Positions 44,780 to 53,365 of a stretch of 64,000 nt of DNA are shown here, in pieces. Location of the stretch: positions 1-64,000 of the forward strand of contig CAZGNZ010000009.1 in the NCBI GenBank assembly GCA_964527215.1, in the 5' to 3' direction. This DNA comes from CAZGNZ01 sp964527215 (GTDB lineage: Bacteria; Fidelibacterota; Marinisomatia; SCGC-AAA003-L08; JACNLC01). Within the stretch, counting starts at the first letter, position 1, and every line of letters starts with the position of its first letter. The position numbers were made by a program, and so were the translations under genes. A model generated the notes under the pieces. The model ran no database searches. It saw nothing but the letters and a program-made list of their open reading frames with translations, and was not told the DNA's origin.

Positions 44780-45901
44780 ATGTATCAAATTGAAGCCTTG
44801 CTGAGATTGATGGTTGACTGGAATGCATCCGACCTGTATGTGAGTCTGGGTGCATACCCCATGCTTAAAATCTCCGGTGAAACGGTTCCTCTGGAAGACA
44901 CCAAGGTCTCCCCTGAAATCCTGACCAGTCTGAAAAAAGAAATGCTCACGGATGAGCAGATAAAATTATACGGCCGGGCCAACGAGCTTGATTTTTCCTA
45001 CAGTTATCCCGGAGTCGGACGGTTCAGGGTTAATTTTTTCCGTCAGCGGGGATCCGATGCCTTCGTTGTGCGGCGTATCGTGACCAAGATTAAAACCTGT
45101 GAAGAACTGAATCTGCCTTCCGTTCTGAAAAACCTTGTGGAAATGGAACGGGGGCTGATTCTCGTTGTCGGTGCAACTGGCTCGGGAAAATCCACAACGC
45201 TGGCGGCGATGGTGGATCACCGCAATGCAACGACGGCCGGTCATATTCTGACATTGGAGGATCCGATTGAGTTTCTCCACTATCACAAGAAATCCATTGT
45301 AAATCAGCGGGAAATCGGGCAGGACTCCAGCAGCTATCACCGAGCTCTGAAAAGTGCCCTGCGTGAAGCGCCGTCCATGCTGCTGATTGGCGAAATTCGC
45401 GACCGGGATACCATGTCTGCGGCCCTGAATTTCTCTGAAACGGGACATCTTGTTCTCAGCACTCTCCATGCCACCAATGCCCCTTTGACCATCGAACGTG
45501 TACTGAGTTTTTATGATACTCCCAGTCAGGATCTGATCCGGCTTCAGTTGAGTCAGAACATACAGGGCATCATCGCCCAGCGGCTGGTACCGACTCTGGA
45601 TGGCGGAAGAGTGGCAGCACTGGAACTGCTCCTGCCGACAGCGAGGGTTCGGGACTTAATAAACAAGGCGGATTTTCATCTTCTTCACAACACAATTGAA
45701 GGCTCCAACTCGGAAGGGATGCAGTCATTTGACCAGGCGCTGTATCGACTGTACAGCGAAGGCACCATCAGTCAGGAACAGGCAATTTGGTTTGCAGACC
45801 GGCAGACAGACCTCAAAATGCTTATTCGTTCCGAACAGGACCACAAATACACTGAATCCATCGAACTGACCTGGGATGACGAAGAAATTCAGGGAGATTA
45901 A
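44780..45901 (+). CDS. pilU: PilU-like retraction ATPase (second copy)
   Basis: A 373-residue PilT paralogue. SDLYVSLGAYPMLKISGE opens the PAS-like half; Walker A is VGATGSGKSTT, the Asp box is LTLEDPIEFLHYH, Walker B is MLLIGEIRDRDT and the His box HLVLSTLHATNA. Compared with PilT it has EIRDRDTM rather than EMRD and a longer C-terminal tail (QDHKYTESIELTWDDEE), features of PilU, which assists PilT. Assignment to PilU rather than a second PilT is by position and tail only. Confidence 0.8.
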   Translation: MYQIEALLRLMVDWNASDLYVSLGAYPMLKISGETVPLEDTKVSPEILTSLKKEMLTDEQIKLYGRANELDFSYSYPGVGRFRVNFFRQRGSDAFVVRRIVTKIKTCEELNLPSVLKNLVEMERGLILVVGATGSGKSTTLAAMVDHRNATTAGHILTLEDPIEFLHYHKKSIVNQREIGQDSSSYHRALKSALREAPSMLLIGEIRDRDTMSAALNFSETGHLVLSTLHATNAPLTIERVLSFYDTPSQDLIRLQLSQNIQGIIAQRLVPTLDGGRVAALELLLPTARVRDLINKADFHLLHNTIEGSNSEGMQSFDQALYRLYSEGTISQEQAIWFADRQTDLKMLIRSEQDHKYTESIELTWDDEEIQGD

Positions 45902-45904
45902 TCT

Positions 45905-46303
45905 TTGGCATCAAAACGCATACTGATTGTCGATGAAGACAGCCTGTCACTTCAGGAAATTGCAGCGCTGCTGGGGAAAAGCGGCTATGACATACTCACC
46001 GCCACTGATGGATTAACCGGACTGCGGTTGGCTCGGGCGGAGAAACCGGATATTGTTCTGCTGGACGCCATGCTCCCGGTCGTCAATGGATACCAGGTCT
46101 GCCGGCTGTTTAAGTTTGATGACCGATTCCGATTTATCCCCCTTATCATGATGTCCGTAAAAGGAACAGAAGAAGACAAAGCCCTTGCGGGAGAGATTGG
46201 AGCCGACTACTATCTCACCAAACCGGTTGATCACGAACGACTTATTAAGATAATCACAGGAATTTTCAACCCCGAGGAAGAAGGGGAGGAATCGGAGTCA
46301 TGA
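45905..46303 (+). CDS. single-domain response regulator
   Basis: CheY-like receiver of 132 residues with no output domain. The acidic pair is in ILIVDEDS, the phospho-acceptor Asp is in VLLDAMLPVVNGYQVC, the conserved Ser/Thr position is in LIMMSVKG and Lys is in YYLTKPVD. TTG start with GGGAG upstream. It resembles PilG/PilH-type receivers and sits between pilU and the prepilin peptidase, overlapping the latter by four bases. No kinase gene is present in the pilus cluster. Confidence 0.85.
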   Translation: MASKRILIVDEDSLSLQEIAALLGKSGYDILTATDGLTGLRLARAEKPDIVLLDAMLPVVNGYQVCRLFKFDDRFRFIPLIMMSVKGTEEDKALAGEIGADYYLTKPVDHERLIKIITGIFNPEEEGEESES

Positions 46304-47064
46304 TCGCACTGTTCGTCATCGTTTTCGGCCTGATCGTCGGCAGTTTTCTGAACGTATGTATTCACAGAATTCCCCTGAATCAGTCCATTGTTAAACCCCG
46401 TTCCCGCTGTCCGTCCTGCGGCCATCAAATCCGCGCCATCGAAAATGTCCCCGTACTCAGCTGGCTGTTATTGAAAGGACGATGCAGTCAGTGTAAAACA
46501 TCCATTTCAATCCGCTATCCTCTTGTGGAGCTGTTAACGGGGCTGATTTTTTTGAGCATTTATCTGAAATTTGGCATCACGTTGGATTTTTATGTTTATA
46601 CGGCATTTCTCTGCCTGGTGGTTATTATTACATTTATTGATATTGATTTTCAAATCATTCCCAATATTCTGCTTTTGATCGGCCTCATTCCAGCGGTGAT
46701 ACCCATGCTTACCGGCGGCTTGGAACTGGTACCCAGATACCTGATCGGCATGGTAGGATTTGGCGGTGGTTTTTATTTACTGGGACTGGTTGGAAAACTG
46801 GTTTTTAAGCAGGAAGCCATGGGAATGGGAGATGTAAAGTATGCAGCGGTTTTTGGACTGCTTTTGGGATGGCAGCTGGCACTGGTGGCAACCGGCGTCG
46901 CGTTTCTGTCATCCGCAGTTCTGATCATAGTCTTGATGCCTTTTCGGAAAATTGGATTTGGTCAGCGACTTCCCTTCGGACCTTTTCTCAGCTTTGGTGT
47001 ACTGGCTGCGGTACTGGCTGGGGATCGGATCATTCACTGGTACCTCGGTTACATGTGGATTTAA
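46300..47064 (+). CDS. pilD: prepilin peptidase / N-methyltransferase
   Basis: Membrane aspartyl protease that cleaves and methylates prepilins. The N-terminal methylation domain has GSFLNVCIHRIP and two Cys pairs (CPSC and CSQC) for zinc. The catalytic Asp residues are in FIDIDFQIIPN and GMGDVK, after the GxGD rule. Seven or eight membrane helices, 254 residues. It would process the four minor pilins at the end of the cluster. Confidence 0.95.
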   Translation: MIALFVIVFGLIVGSFLNVCIHRIPLNQSIVKPRSRCPSCGHQIRAIENVPVLSWLLLKGRCSQCKTSISIRYPLVELLTGLIFLSIYLKFGITLDFYVYTAFLCLVVIITFIDIDFQIIPNILLLIGLIPAVIPMLTGGLELVPRYLIGMVGFGGGFYLLGLVGKLVFKQEAMGMGDVKYAAVFGLLLGWQLALVATGVAFLSSAVLIIVLMPFRKIGFGQRLPFGPFLSFGVLAAVLAGDRIIHWYLGYMWI

Positions 47065-47076
47065 TCAGAGAACGCA

Positions 47077-48741
47077 ATGGCAGGTGAGAAAAAATTATTT
47101 GGCCAGATAATGGTCGAATCCGGAAAAATCAATGAAGACCAGCTTGAAACCGCCCTGCAATACAAGCTTGAAAATGATGTATATCTTGGCGCTGCAATGG
47201 TGGAAGTGGGGCTGCTGAGCGAGGAGGAAATCATTGAAGCGCTCTCTGAACAGCTGAAACTGCCTACCATTGATCCCTCCTGTTACCACATTCAGCGCGG
47301 GGTTATTCAAATAGTCCCTGAGGAACTTGCCAAAAGGCTGAATATTCTTCCCCTCTTTTCCATTGACTCCACGCTTGCCATAGCCTGTTCCGATCCCATC
47401 AATGTTGAAATTATTGACGAGCTGAGCGTGGAAACGGTCATGGAAATCAGTCTGGTGCTGGCCAGTGAAACCGCCATCAAGGGAATGATTGACGTTTTCT
47501 ACAGTGCCGGTTCCTATGAAGAACAGATGGCTGCGGCAGATGCGGCGGAGGGCACCAAGCAGCGGGTGGTTTCCCGGGAAATCGCTCAAGATACCAAAGT
47601 CATTGAAGCCGTCAACATGCTGGTGCATGAAGCGATCCGGATTGGAACATCGGACATTCATATTGACCCCAGGGAAATGGATGTCAGCCTGAGATATCGG
47701 GTGGACGGTGTGCTTCAGGAATATTATACTGTTCCGAGAACTTCTTTGCCGGCGTTGGTTTCCCGCATAAAGATTTTATCTGAAATGGATATTGCGGAAA
47801 CCCGAAAACCGCAGGACGGGCGATTCCGTTACACGGTGGAAGGATATGCGGTGGATATCCGTGCTTCCACGTTCCCGACACCGCTGGGTGAAAAAGTGGT
47901 CATGCGTATCCTGGATGAACGGAAAAGCCGAATCCCGCTGGAAAAAATGGGATTTTCTAAAGTCAATCTGAAACTCTGGCAGGAAACCATCAATACGCAA
48001 AACGGACTGGTGCTGGTGACGGGACCGACCGGTTCAGGTAAAACAACCACCCTTTATGCAACACTGCATGTGCTTAATACGGTGGAAGTAAATATCATGA
48101 CCATTGAGGATCCCATCGAATACCAGGTGGATAATATTAATCAGGGTGCGGTAAACAATCGTGCCGGGATGACATTCGCAGCTGCACTGCGGTCCATGCT
48201 TCGGCAGGATCCGGACATTATCATGGTTGGTGAGATGCGGGACCGGGAAACAGTGGAGCTTGCAATCAGGGCAGCCCTGACCGGTCATATTGTTTTCAGT
48301 ACACTTCACACAAATTCAGCTGCGGCCACCTATTCCCGGTTACTGAATATGGGCATTGATCCATATCTGGTGAGTTCCGTGATTCGCGGAATACTTGCCC
48401 AGAGACTGATCCGGCTGCTGTGTGAACGCTGCCGTAAACCTGTCGAACCCACGCAGGCTATGCTGGATGCCATGAAAATTGATAAAATCGACGGTCCGCT
48501 CTATCTTCCGGGGGGCTGCATGCACTGCAAAAACACCGGATATAAAGGGCGCGGCGGTGTATATGAACTGCTGATTCCGTCCGAGGATGTGAGCAATCTT
48601 GTTAACGAAAAAGCCTCGGATCGAATAATTGAACAAAAGGCCGTAGATGAAGGAATGGTAACGCTGAGGGAATCAGGTATTGATTATGTGGTATCTGGTA
48701 AGACATCTCTTGAAGAAGCAATGAGAATCTCAATTTTTTAG
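47077..48741 (+). CDS. pilB: PilB/GspE-type assembly ATPase
   Basis: Motor that powers pilus extension. N-terminal MshEN-type domain (LFGQIMVESGKINEDQLETA, typical of c-di-GMP-binding MshE/PilB). The ATPase core has Walker A GPTGSGKTTTLYA, MTIEDPIEYQ, Walker B IIMVGEMRDRET and HIVFSTLHTNSA. A C-terminal four-Cys zinc motif follows (CERC and CMHC). 554 residues, full length. Position after pilD and before the sigma54 regulator is similar to other pil clusters. Confidence 0.93.
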   Translation: MAGEKKLFGQIMVESGKINEDQLETALQYKLENDVYLGAAMVEVGLLSEEEIIEALSEQLKLPTIDPSCYHIQRGVIQIVPEELAKRLNILPLFSIDSTLAIACSDPINVEIIDELSVETVMEISLVLASETAIKGMIDVFYSAGSYEEQMAAADAAEGTKQRVVSREIAQDTKVIEAVNMLVHEAIRIGTSDIHIDPREMDVSLRYRVDGVLQEYYTVPRTSLPALVSRIKILSEMDIAETRKPQDGRFRYTVEGYAVDIRASTFPTPLGEKVVMRILDERKSRIPLEKMGFSKVNLKLWQETINTQNGLVLVTGPTGSGKTTTLYATLHVLNTVEVNIMTIEDPIEYQVDNINQGAVNNRAGMTFAAALRSMLRQDPDIIMVGEMRDRETVELAIRAALTGHIVFSTLHTNSAAATYSRLLNMGIDPYLVSSVIRGILAQRLIRLLCERCRKPVEPTQAMLDAMKIDKIDGPLYLPGGCMHCKNTGYKGRGGVYELLIPSEDVSNLVNEKASDRIIEQKAVDEGMVTLRESGIDYVVSGKTSLEEAMRISIF

Positions 48742-48747
48742 GCTGTT

Positions 48748-50142
48748 ATGTATTATTTGGTTGGTTTATCCCAGAAATACCTGCGAACGGAAACCGCTTT
48801 CACCCGGAAATTTCTTAAATCCATTCAGGATTTCAGTCGGGATTATACCACAACCAATGATTTCACCTCTTTGCTTTCCTATATCGCCATCGAAGAATAT
48901 TCCGCAATCTGGGTGGACTGGGAGCTGATCAAGGGCAATTCGGAAAAATTCGTCTCGCGAATTCAGAGGCTCAATGCAGCGGTACCTGTGATCATTATTG
49001 TGGATGGTCCCATGCTGGACGGCCAACTTCTGAAACTGGCAAAAAATCTGTTTACGATAGTACGCAAAATCAAACTTTTTGATCGTGCGGATGAACTTCA
49101 TCATCAGATAGAAAATTTTCATGAGCTGAAAACATCGATTCACTCCCCATTTACGGAATACGTCAAACCAAATGGGTTTGGGGATTTTATTGGCAACTCA
49201 ACACCCATGCTTGCCATATACAAGCAGATTGCCAAAGTATCCAGAACCGATTTTACTGTTCTCATTCTGGGTGACAGCGGCAGTGGAAAAGAGTTTGTTG
49301 CCCAGGCCATTCATAACCTGAGCAGCCGCCGCAGCCAGAAGTTTGTCAGCCTGAACTGTGCAGCGATTCCGGACAACCTTCTCGAAAGCGAATTATTCGG
49401 ATATGAGAAGGGCGCTTTCACGGGAGCATCCGGTACAAAGCAGGGTAAATTTGAACTGGCAGACAAGGGAACTATTTTCCTGGACGAAATTGGCGATATG
49501 TCCATCGATCTTCAGGCCAAACTGCTCAGAGTGCTGGAAGATCACCGAATAGAACGCCTGGGAGGAACCACGACAAAGCAAGTCAATCTCAGGCTGATCG
49601 CTGCCACCAATCAGGATTTGACTCAAATGATTGAGGAAGGGGATTTTCGGGCTGATCTGTACTATCGGCTGAATGTTATTCCAATTCATCTTCCTCCCCT
49701 TCGGGATCGGAACGACGATATTTTGCTGCTGACCCTGTACTTTCTAAACCGGATTTCCAAAAACAGCGGAATCGACGTACGCGCAATTGCCTGGAATCTG
49801 ATAAATGAACTGCAGAAACTGCCGCTGGTTGGCAATGTCAGGGAGCTGGAAAACCTGGTCACACGGCTTATTTTTAATGCCGTTGACGGAATCCTGGAAA
49901 ATCAGCTGATTGAAAAAAATACGATTCCAGGGCCGGCAGAGGAAATCCAGCTTGAAGATGACGGAGACTCACCCTTTGGGGATGCCGTCCTGCCCATGTG
50001 GCAGGTGGAAGCCATGGCCATAAAGCATGCATTAAAAAATCTAGACGGAAATATCAGCAGAGTGGCCACCAAACTGGAAATATCCAGAACTGCACTGTAC
50101 CGCAAAATAAAGAAATACGGATTGCAGAACGACAACAACTAG
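48748..50142 (+). CDS. PilR-like sigma54 activator with degenerate receiver
   Basis: Enhancer-binding protein of 464 residues. The N-terminal ~130 residues have the alternating strand/helix pattern of a receiver, with VDWELIKG at the phospho-Asp position region and VIIIVDGPM, but the acidic pocket and Lys are not convincing, so it may be a pseudo-receiver. The AAA+ domain is complete: GDSGSGKEFVAQAI, GAFTGA, GTIFLDEIGDM. The C-terminal Fis-type helix-turn-helix is NISRVATKLEISRTALYRKI. A sigma54 promoter 1.5 kb downstream, before the minor pilins, is the obvious candidate target. Confidence 0.85.
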   Translation: MYYLVGLSQKYLRTETAFTRKFLKSIQDFSRDYTTTNDFTSLLSYIAIEEYSAIWVDWELIKGNSEKFVSRIQRLNAAVPVIIIVDGPMLDGQLLKLAKNLFTIVRKIKLFDRADELHHQIENFHELKTSIHSPFTEYVKPNGFGDFIGNSTPMLAIYKQIAKVSRTDFTVLILGDSGSGKEFVAQAIHNLSSRRSQKFVSLNCAAIPDNLLESELFGYEKGAFTGASGTKQGKFELADKGTIFLDEIGDMSIDLQAKLLRVLEDHRIERLGGTTTKQVNLRLIAATNQDLTQMIEEGDFRADLYYRLNVIPIHLPPLRDRNDDILLLTLYFLNRISKNSGIDVRAIAWNLINELQKLPLVGNVRELENLVTRLIFNAVDGILENQLIEKNTIPGPAEEIQLEDDGDSPFGDAVLPMWQVEAMAIKHALKNLDGNISRVATKLEISRTALYRKIKKYGLQNDNN

Positions 50143-50319
50143 CAGTCCGACATCATGCAAAACGTTACTGCAATGGCATTCATGTGCAGTGAACTTCAAA
50201 AACAAAAAGCCTGAATATGGGTTGCGCATTTCATTAGTTTTTCATCAATTAAACAGGACGGTAGCACAGGCAAAACAAGAAAATTGTAATCCAGGATTGC
50301 ATTAGATTGGTCAGGAACA

Positions 50320-51525
50320 GTGGCAAAATTTGACTGCAAAATAATGAATGAAGATGGAATTGTTCAGGAAGTGATTCTTGATGCAGATTCCAAGTTTGAA
50401 ATTTTCGACAGGGTCGAAAAACAGGGAGAAATGGTTCTGTCTGTCAAGGAGCACAAGGAACCGTTTAAACTTCCCTTTACCGGCGGCAGTAAAATCAAGC
50501 CGCAGCAGCTTGAGAATTTCACCGGTCAGCTTGTTGTCATGCTGGGCGCCGGTGTTCCTCTGGTTGACAGTCTGGAATCCCTGGCAGAGCAGTCTGAAAC
50601 CGACGCCATGAAGAAGGTGATTGGTGATATCGTCGACAAGGTCAAGAACGGCGCTCCCTTTTCCAGTGCGCTGGAAGAGCACCCGGCCACATTTGACAAA
50701 CTGTATATTGCGATGGTGAAAGTTGGTGAGTCAACGGGTGTGCTTGAACAGATACTGGACCATCTGCGGGTATTTATTCGTCACGATATTGAGGTAACCA
50801 ATAATATTAAAGCTGCTATGCGGTATCCCATCATCGTGACGACCATCCTGGTGATGGCCTTCATCGGAGCAATTGTGTTTATTATCCCCAAATTTCAGCA
50901 CATGTTTGAATCAAGCGGTGTTGAGCTGCCGCTTCCCACCAAAATGATGATTGCACTGAGTACTTTCTTTCTCGATTACTGGTGGCTTGCCATCCTGCTG
51001 ACGGTCACATCTATCGGCTTGTTTAAGTTCATCGTCAGCAAGCCCGCCGGTGCATATCAATTTGACTTGTTTAAATTGAAAATACCCGTATTCAAGGAAA
51101 TCTTTCTCAAATCCGATATTGCCCGATTTGCCCATATTTTGGAAACCCTGAACCGCAGCGGAATACAGATTCTCCAGGCTCTGGAAATAACAGAAGGTAC
51201 CATCACAAACCTGGTGCTTTCAAAAACCGTGGGCGACGCCAAAGACAAAGTTGCGGAGGGCATTACCCTCGCAGAGGCTTTGTCAGAAAACAAACATTTC
51301 CCCATTATGACCATAAAGATGATTGCCATCGGCGAACAATCCGGTGCACTTGATAAAATGCTGGTAAGTATTGCTCAACAGTATGATGAAATTGTCGATA
51401 ATCTCATTGAAGGTCTTTCTGCTGCTATAGAACCGCTCCTGACTATTGTCATTGGTGTATTCCTTCTGCTTTTTGCTTCCAGTATCTTTCTTCCGATGTG
51501 GAGCATGGTGGATGTGGTCAAATAG
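50320..51525 (+). CDS. pilC: PilC/GspF inner-membrane platform protein
   Basis: Polytopic membrane protein that couples the motor to pilin subunits. MAKFDCKIMNEDGIVQEVIL is the family opening, followed by two GspF domains (LENFTGQLVVMLGAGVPLVD and FAHILETLNRSGIQILQALE) and three membrane helices. 401 residues. GTG start with AGGA close upstream; the family N-terminus supports it over the internal ATG at 50344. The 177-base gap upstream contains no clear promoter. Confidence 0.92.
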   Translation: MAKFDCKIMNEDGIVQEVILDADSKFEIFDRVEKQGEMVLSVKEHKEPFKLPFTGGSKIKPQQLENFTGQLVVMLGAGVPLVDSLESLAEQSETDAMKKVIGDIVDKVKNGAPFSSALEEHPATFDKLYIAMVKVGESTGVLEQILDHLRVFIRHDIEVTNNIKAAMRYPIIVTTILVMAFIGAIVFIIPKFQHMFESSGVELPLPTKMMIALSTFFLDYWWLAILLTVTSIGLFKFIVSKPAGAYQFDLFKLKIPVFKEIFLKSDIARFAHILETLNRSGIQILQALEITEGTITNLVLSKTVGDAKDKVAEGITLAEALSENKHFPIMTIKMIAIGEQSGALDKMLVSIAQQYDEIVDNLIEGLSAAIEPLLTIVIGVFLLLFASSIFLPMWSMVDVVK

Positions 51526-51583
51526 CCAGGACACGCTGCAGTGATAATGATAAAGTTCCTGTTTGACGGATTCCGGTTGTTTC

Positions 51584-51608
51584 GATTATGTACACACCTG
51601 TACAAATC
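51584..51608. promoter_or_regulatory. inverted repeat, possible activator site
   Basis: GATT-A-TGTACA (51584-51594), four bases, TGTACA-AATC (51599-51608): a near-perfect 10-base inverted repeat. Its centre is about 72 bases upstream of the -24 element of the sigma54 promoter, the distance range where enhancer-binding proteins sit. That it binds the cluster's activator is inference. Confidence 0.45.
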
Positions 51609-51667
51609 AAACACAGTGCATGGCTCCGTTTAGGGAGCAACTCCCCGAAGCACCTGGTTAATTATAA

Positions 51668-51683
51668 CGGCACTATTTTTGCA
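51668..51683 (+). promoter_or_regulatory. sigma54 (-24/-12) promoter of the minor pilin operon
   Basis: CGGCACTATTTTTGCA: GG at 51669-51670 and GC at 51681-51682 are separated by exactly 10 bases, and GGCAC-N5-TTGCA fits the consensus except the first T. Transcription would start near 51694. It is followed by an AT-rich leader of ~145 bases to the first pilin gene. The remaining 312-base gap 51526-51837 holds the inverted repeat above and no gene. Confidence 0.75.
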
Positions 51684-51837
51684 TATAAATCATATTTAGT
51701 ATAAACTGCATTATTAACAATTATTTATATTGATATACTCATTCAGCTGTGTTATATTATGTTGCTGTTTGAGATTATTGATGATGGAAATATTCCGCAC
51801 TACGAACGGGTGAGTACTGCGACAACCGACTTTATGA

Positions 51838-52332
51838 ATGGGTGAAAGTGCATTGAGGGAGATGTCAAGACAATCAGGTTTTTCAATTATTGAAATAATC
51901 ATCGCTATTGCGATTGTAGGGATACTGGCACTCACATTTGTGCCCAAAATGGAGGATGCGCTGGTTGCGATTCGGCTTCGGGCAGCTGCAGAAAAAATGA
52001 TAGATGACATCAGATATATCAGCAGTTATGCGATTGCCAATCATGACACTACCTGGCTTGTTGTTGACACTGCCAACAATCGTTACGGAATCTATGAAGG
52101 ACCTACGGCCGGCAGCAGAACTCTGCTGCATGATCCCTCCACCAATAAAGCTGCTCAATTTGAGTTTCAAACCCATTTTCCGGGTGTTTCAATAACCGGT
52201 GCAGATTTTGACGGAGATGCGGAGATGTCCATCGACTGGTGGGGAACCCCAAGTGCCGGTGGAACGGTTACATTGAACAGCTCAAAAGTCATCACTATTG
52301 AACCAGGAACGGGATATGTTTACGAAAATTAG
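51838..52332 (+). CDS. FimT/GspH-like minor pilin
   Basis: Prepilin with a short leader ending in Gly: QSG/FSIIEIIIAIAIVGILA, Glu at +5, hydrophobic N-helix, then a beta-rich head (about residues 50-164). The pattern LRAAAEKMIDDIRYISSYAI after the helix is that of FimT/GspH. TTG 51853 or ATG 51862 could be the true start; ATG 51838 lacks a ribosome site. First of four consecutive overlapping pilin genes. Confidence 0.8.
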   Translation: MGESALREMSRQSGFSIIEIIIAIAIVGILALTFVPKMEDALVAIRLRAAAEKMIDDIRYISSYAIANHDTTWLVVDTANNRYGIYEGPTAGSRTLLHDPSTNKAAQFEFQTHFPGVSITGADFDGDAEMSIDWWGTPSAGGTVTLNSSKVITIEPGTGYVYEN

Positions 52333-52795
52333 GAATGAATCCGGATTTTCAATTCTGGATATAGTATTGGGAATTGTATTCCTCTCTATTGCATTTACTG
52401 CTTCTATTTTTGTGATTAAGAATCTTCAGAATCGGAGTTTTAATCTGGAAGCCCTGCTGCGGGCGGATTCAATGGCGAACAGCATCATGGAAATAATCCG
52501 TGCTCACCGCTTTGATGAGAACACTGCATCGCCCTGGTCTTCAACACTGGGGGCCGAAGAGGGTTCGTACAACGATTTTGACGATGTGGATGATTTTATC
52601 GGATATACCTGGAGTTTTTCAGGGTATTCAAATTTTACTGCTACCAGCAGAATATATTATGTTGATCCGGATGTTAGTCTGGATGACAGTACCGGAACGC
52701 TGACGAACTATAAAAAAATCGTTGTTAAAGTCACCCATCCGGTAATTCCTGACGGTGTGACTCACAGCTCTTTAATTACGGCATCCAGCGAATGA
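52316..52795 (+). CDS. PilV/GspI-like minor pilin with Asp at +5
   Basis: A 159-residue prepilin: ESG/FSILDIVLGIVFLSIAF. The +5 residue is Asp instead of the usual Glu. The head contains ADSMANSIMEIIRAHRFDEN, as in PilV/GspI proteins. ATG 52316 with AGGA upstream and a 17-base overlap with the preceding pilin is preferred over an earlier frame opening at 52298. Second pilin of the set. Confidence 0.75.
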   Translation: MFTKIRNESGFSILDIVLGIVFLSIAFTASIFVIKNLQNRSFNLEALLRADSMANSIMEIIRAHRFDENTASPWSSTLGAEEGSYNDFDDVDDFIGYTWSFSGYSNFTATSRIYYVDPDVSLDDSTGTLTNYKKIVVKVTHPVIPDGVTHSSLITASSE

Positions 52796-53349
52796 TTTTT
52801 TCAAACCAGATATCAATGAAAATAAAAAAAACAATTACCCGTAATGAGGGATTTACCCTTATCGAAATGATCATCGGTATTGTTGTGATGGTCATAATCG
52901 CGGGATTGGTGGCAATGGTCATTCAAACCAGTTTCAATACGTTTGAACATGTCAAATCCAGGAAAGATCTGATACTGGACGGATCTACTGCGACTCAGAG
53001 GTTTACGAGAGAGATTCGGGACATGACTGATCTCCTCGCAGCCTCGGACACAGCAATCGTATTTGAATACCATAGTTCAGAAGTGGTGACATACAGCATC
53101 ACTGATTCAACGTTCACACGCCAGTTGAGTACAGAAGCATCTGCCGGTGTTTTATCATTCAACCTGGACGGCAGCAACTGTGGATTCAGCTATTTTGATA
53201 TAGACCATAATGAATTGTCAACTTTCCCTCTGTCTTATGCTGATCGTCAGCTGGTATGGATGGTAGAACTCGTACTGCGTCTATCCAGCAATGGTCAGAG
53301 TGTCCAGTATATTGCAAATGGTTTCCCGGAAAATTATGCTCTCGATTAA
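52792..53349 (+). CDS. PilW/GspJ-like minor pilin
   Basis: A 185-residue prepilin: NEG/FTLIEMIIGIVVMVIIA with Glu at +5. The following SRKDLILDGSTATQRFTREI is typical of PilW/GspJ. ATG overlaps the previous stop (ATGA); an internal ATG at 52816 (MKIKKTI) is possible. It belongs to the conserved H-I-J-K order of tip pseudopilins. Confidence 0.8.
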   Translation: MIFSNQISMKIKKTITRNEGFTLIEMIIGIVVMVIIAGLVAMVIQTSFNTFEHVKSRKDLILDGSTATQRFTREIRDMTDLLAASDTAIVFEYHSSEVVTYSITDSTFTRQLSTEASAGVLSFNLDGSNCGFSYFDIDHNELSTFPLSYADRQLVWMVELVLRLSSNGQSVQYIANGFPENYALD

Positions 53350-53365
53350 TAAGGGGATACAGATC

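Noticed and set aside
50174..50188. TGGCAT...TGCA upstream of pilC resembling a sigma54 element
   Set aside because: The GG to GC distance is 9 rather than 10 bases, and the spacing is critical for sigma54.
51640..51665. GC-rich stretch before the sigma54 promoter considered as a terminator for pilC
   Set aside because: Only short imperfect stems are possible and no T-run follows directly.
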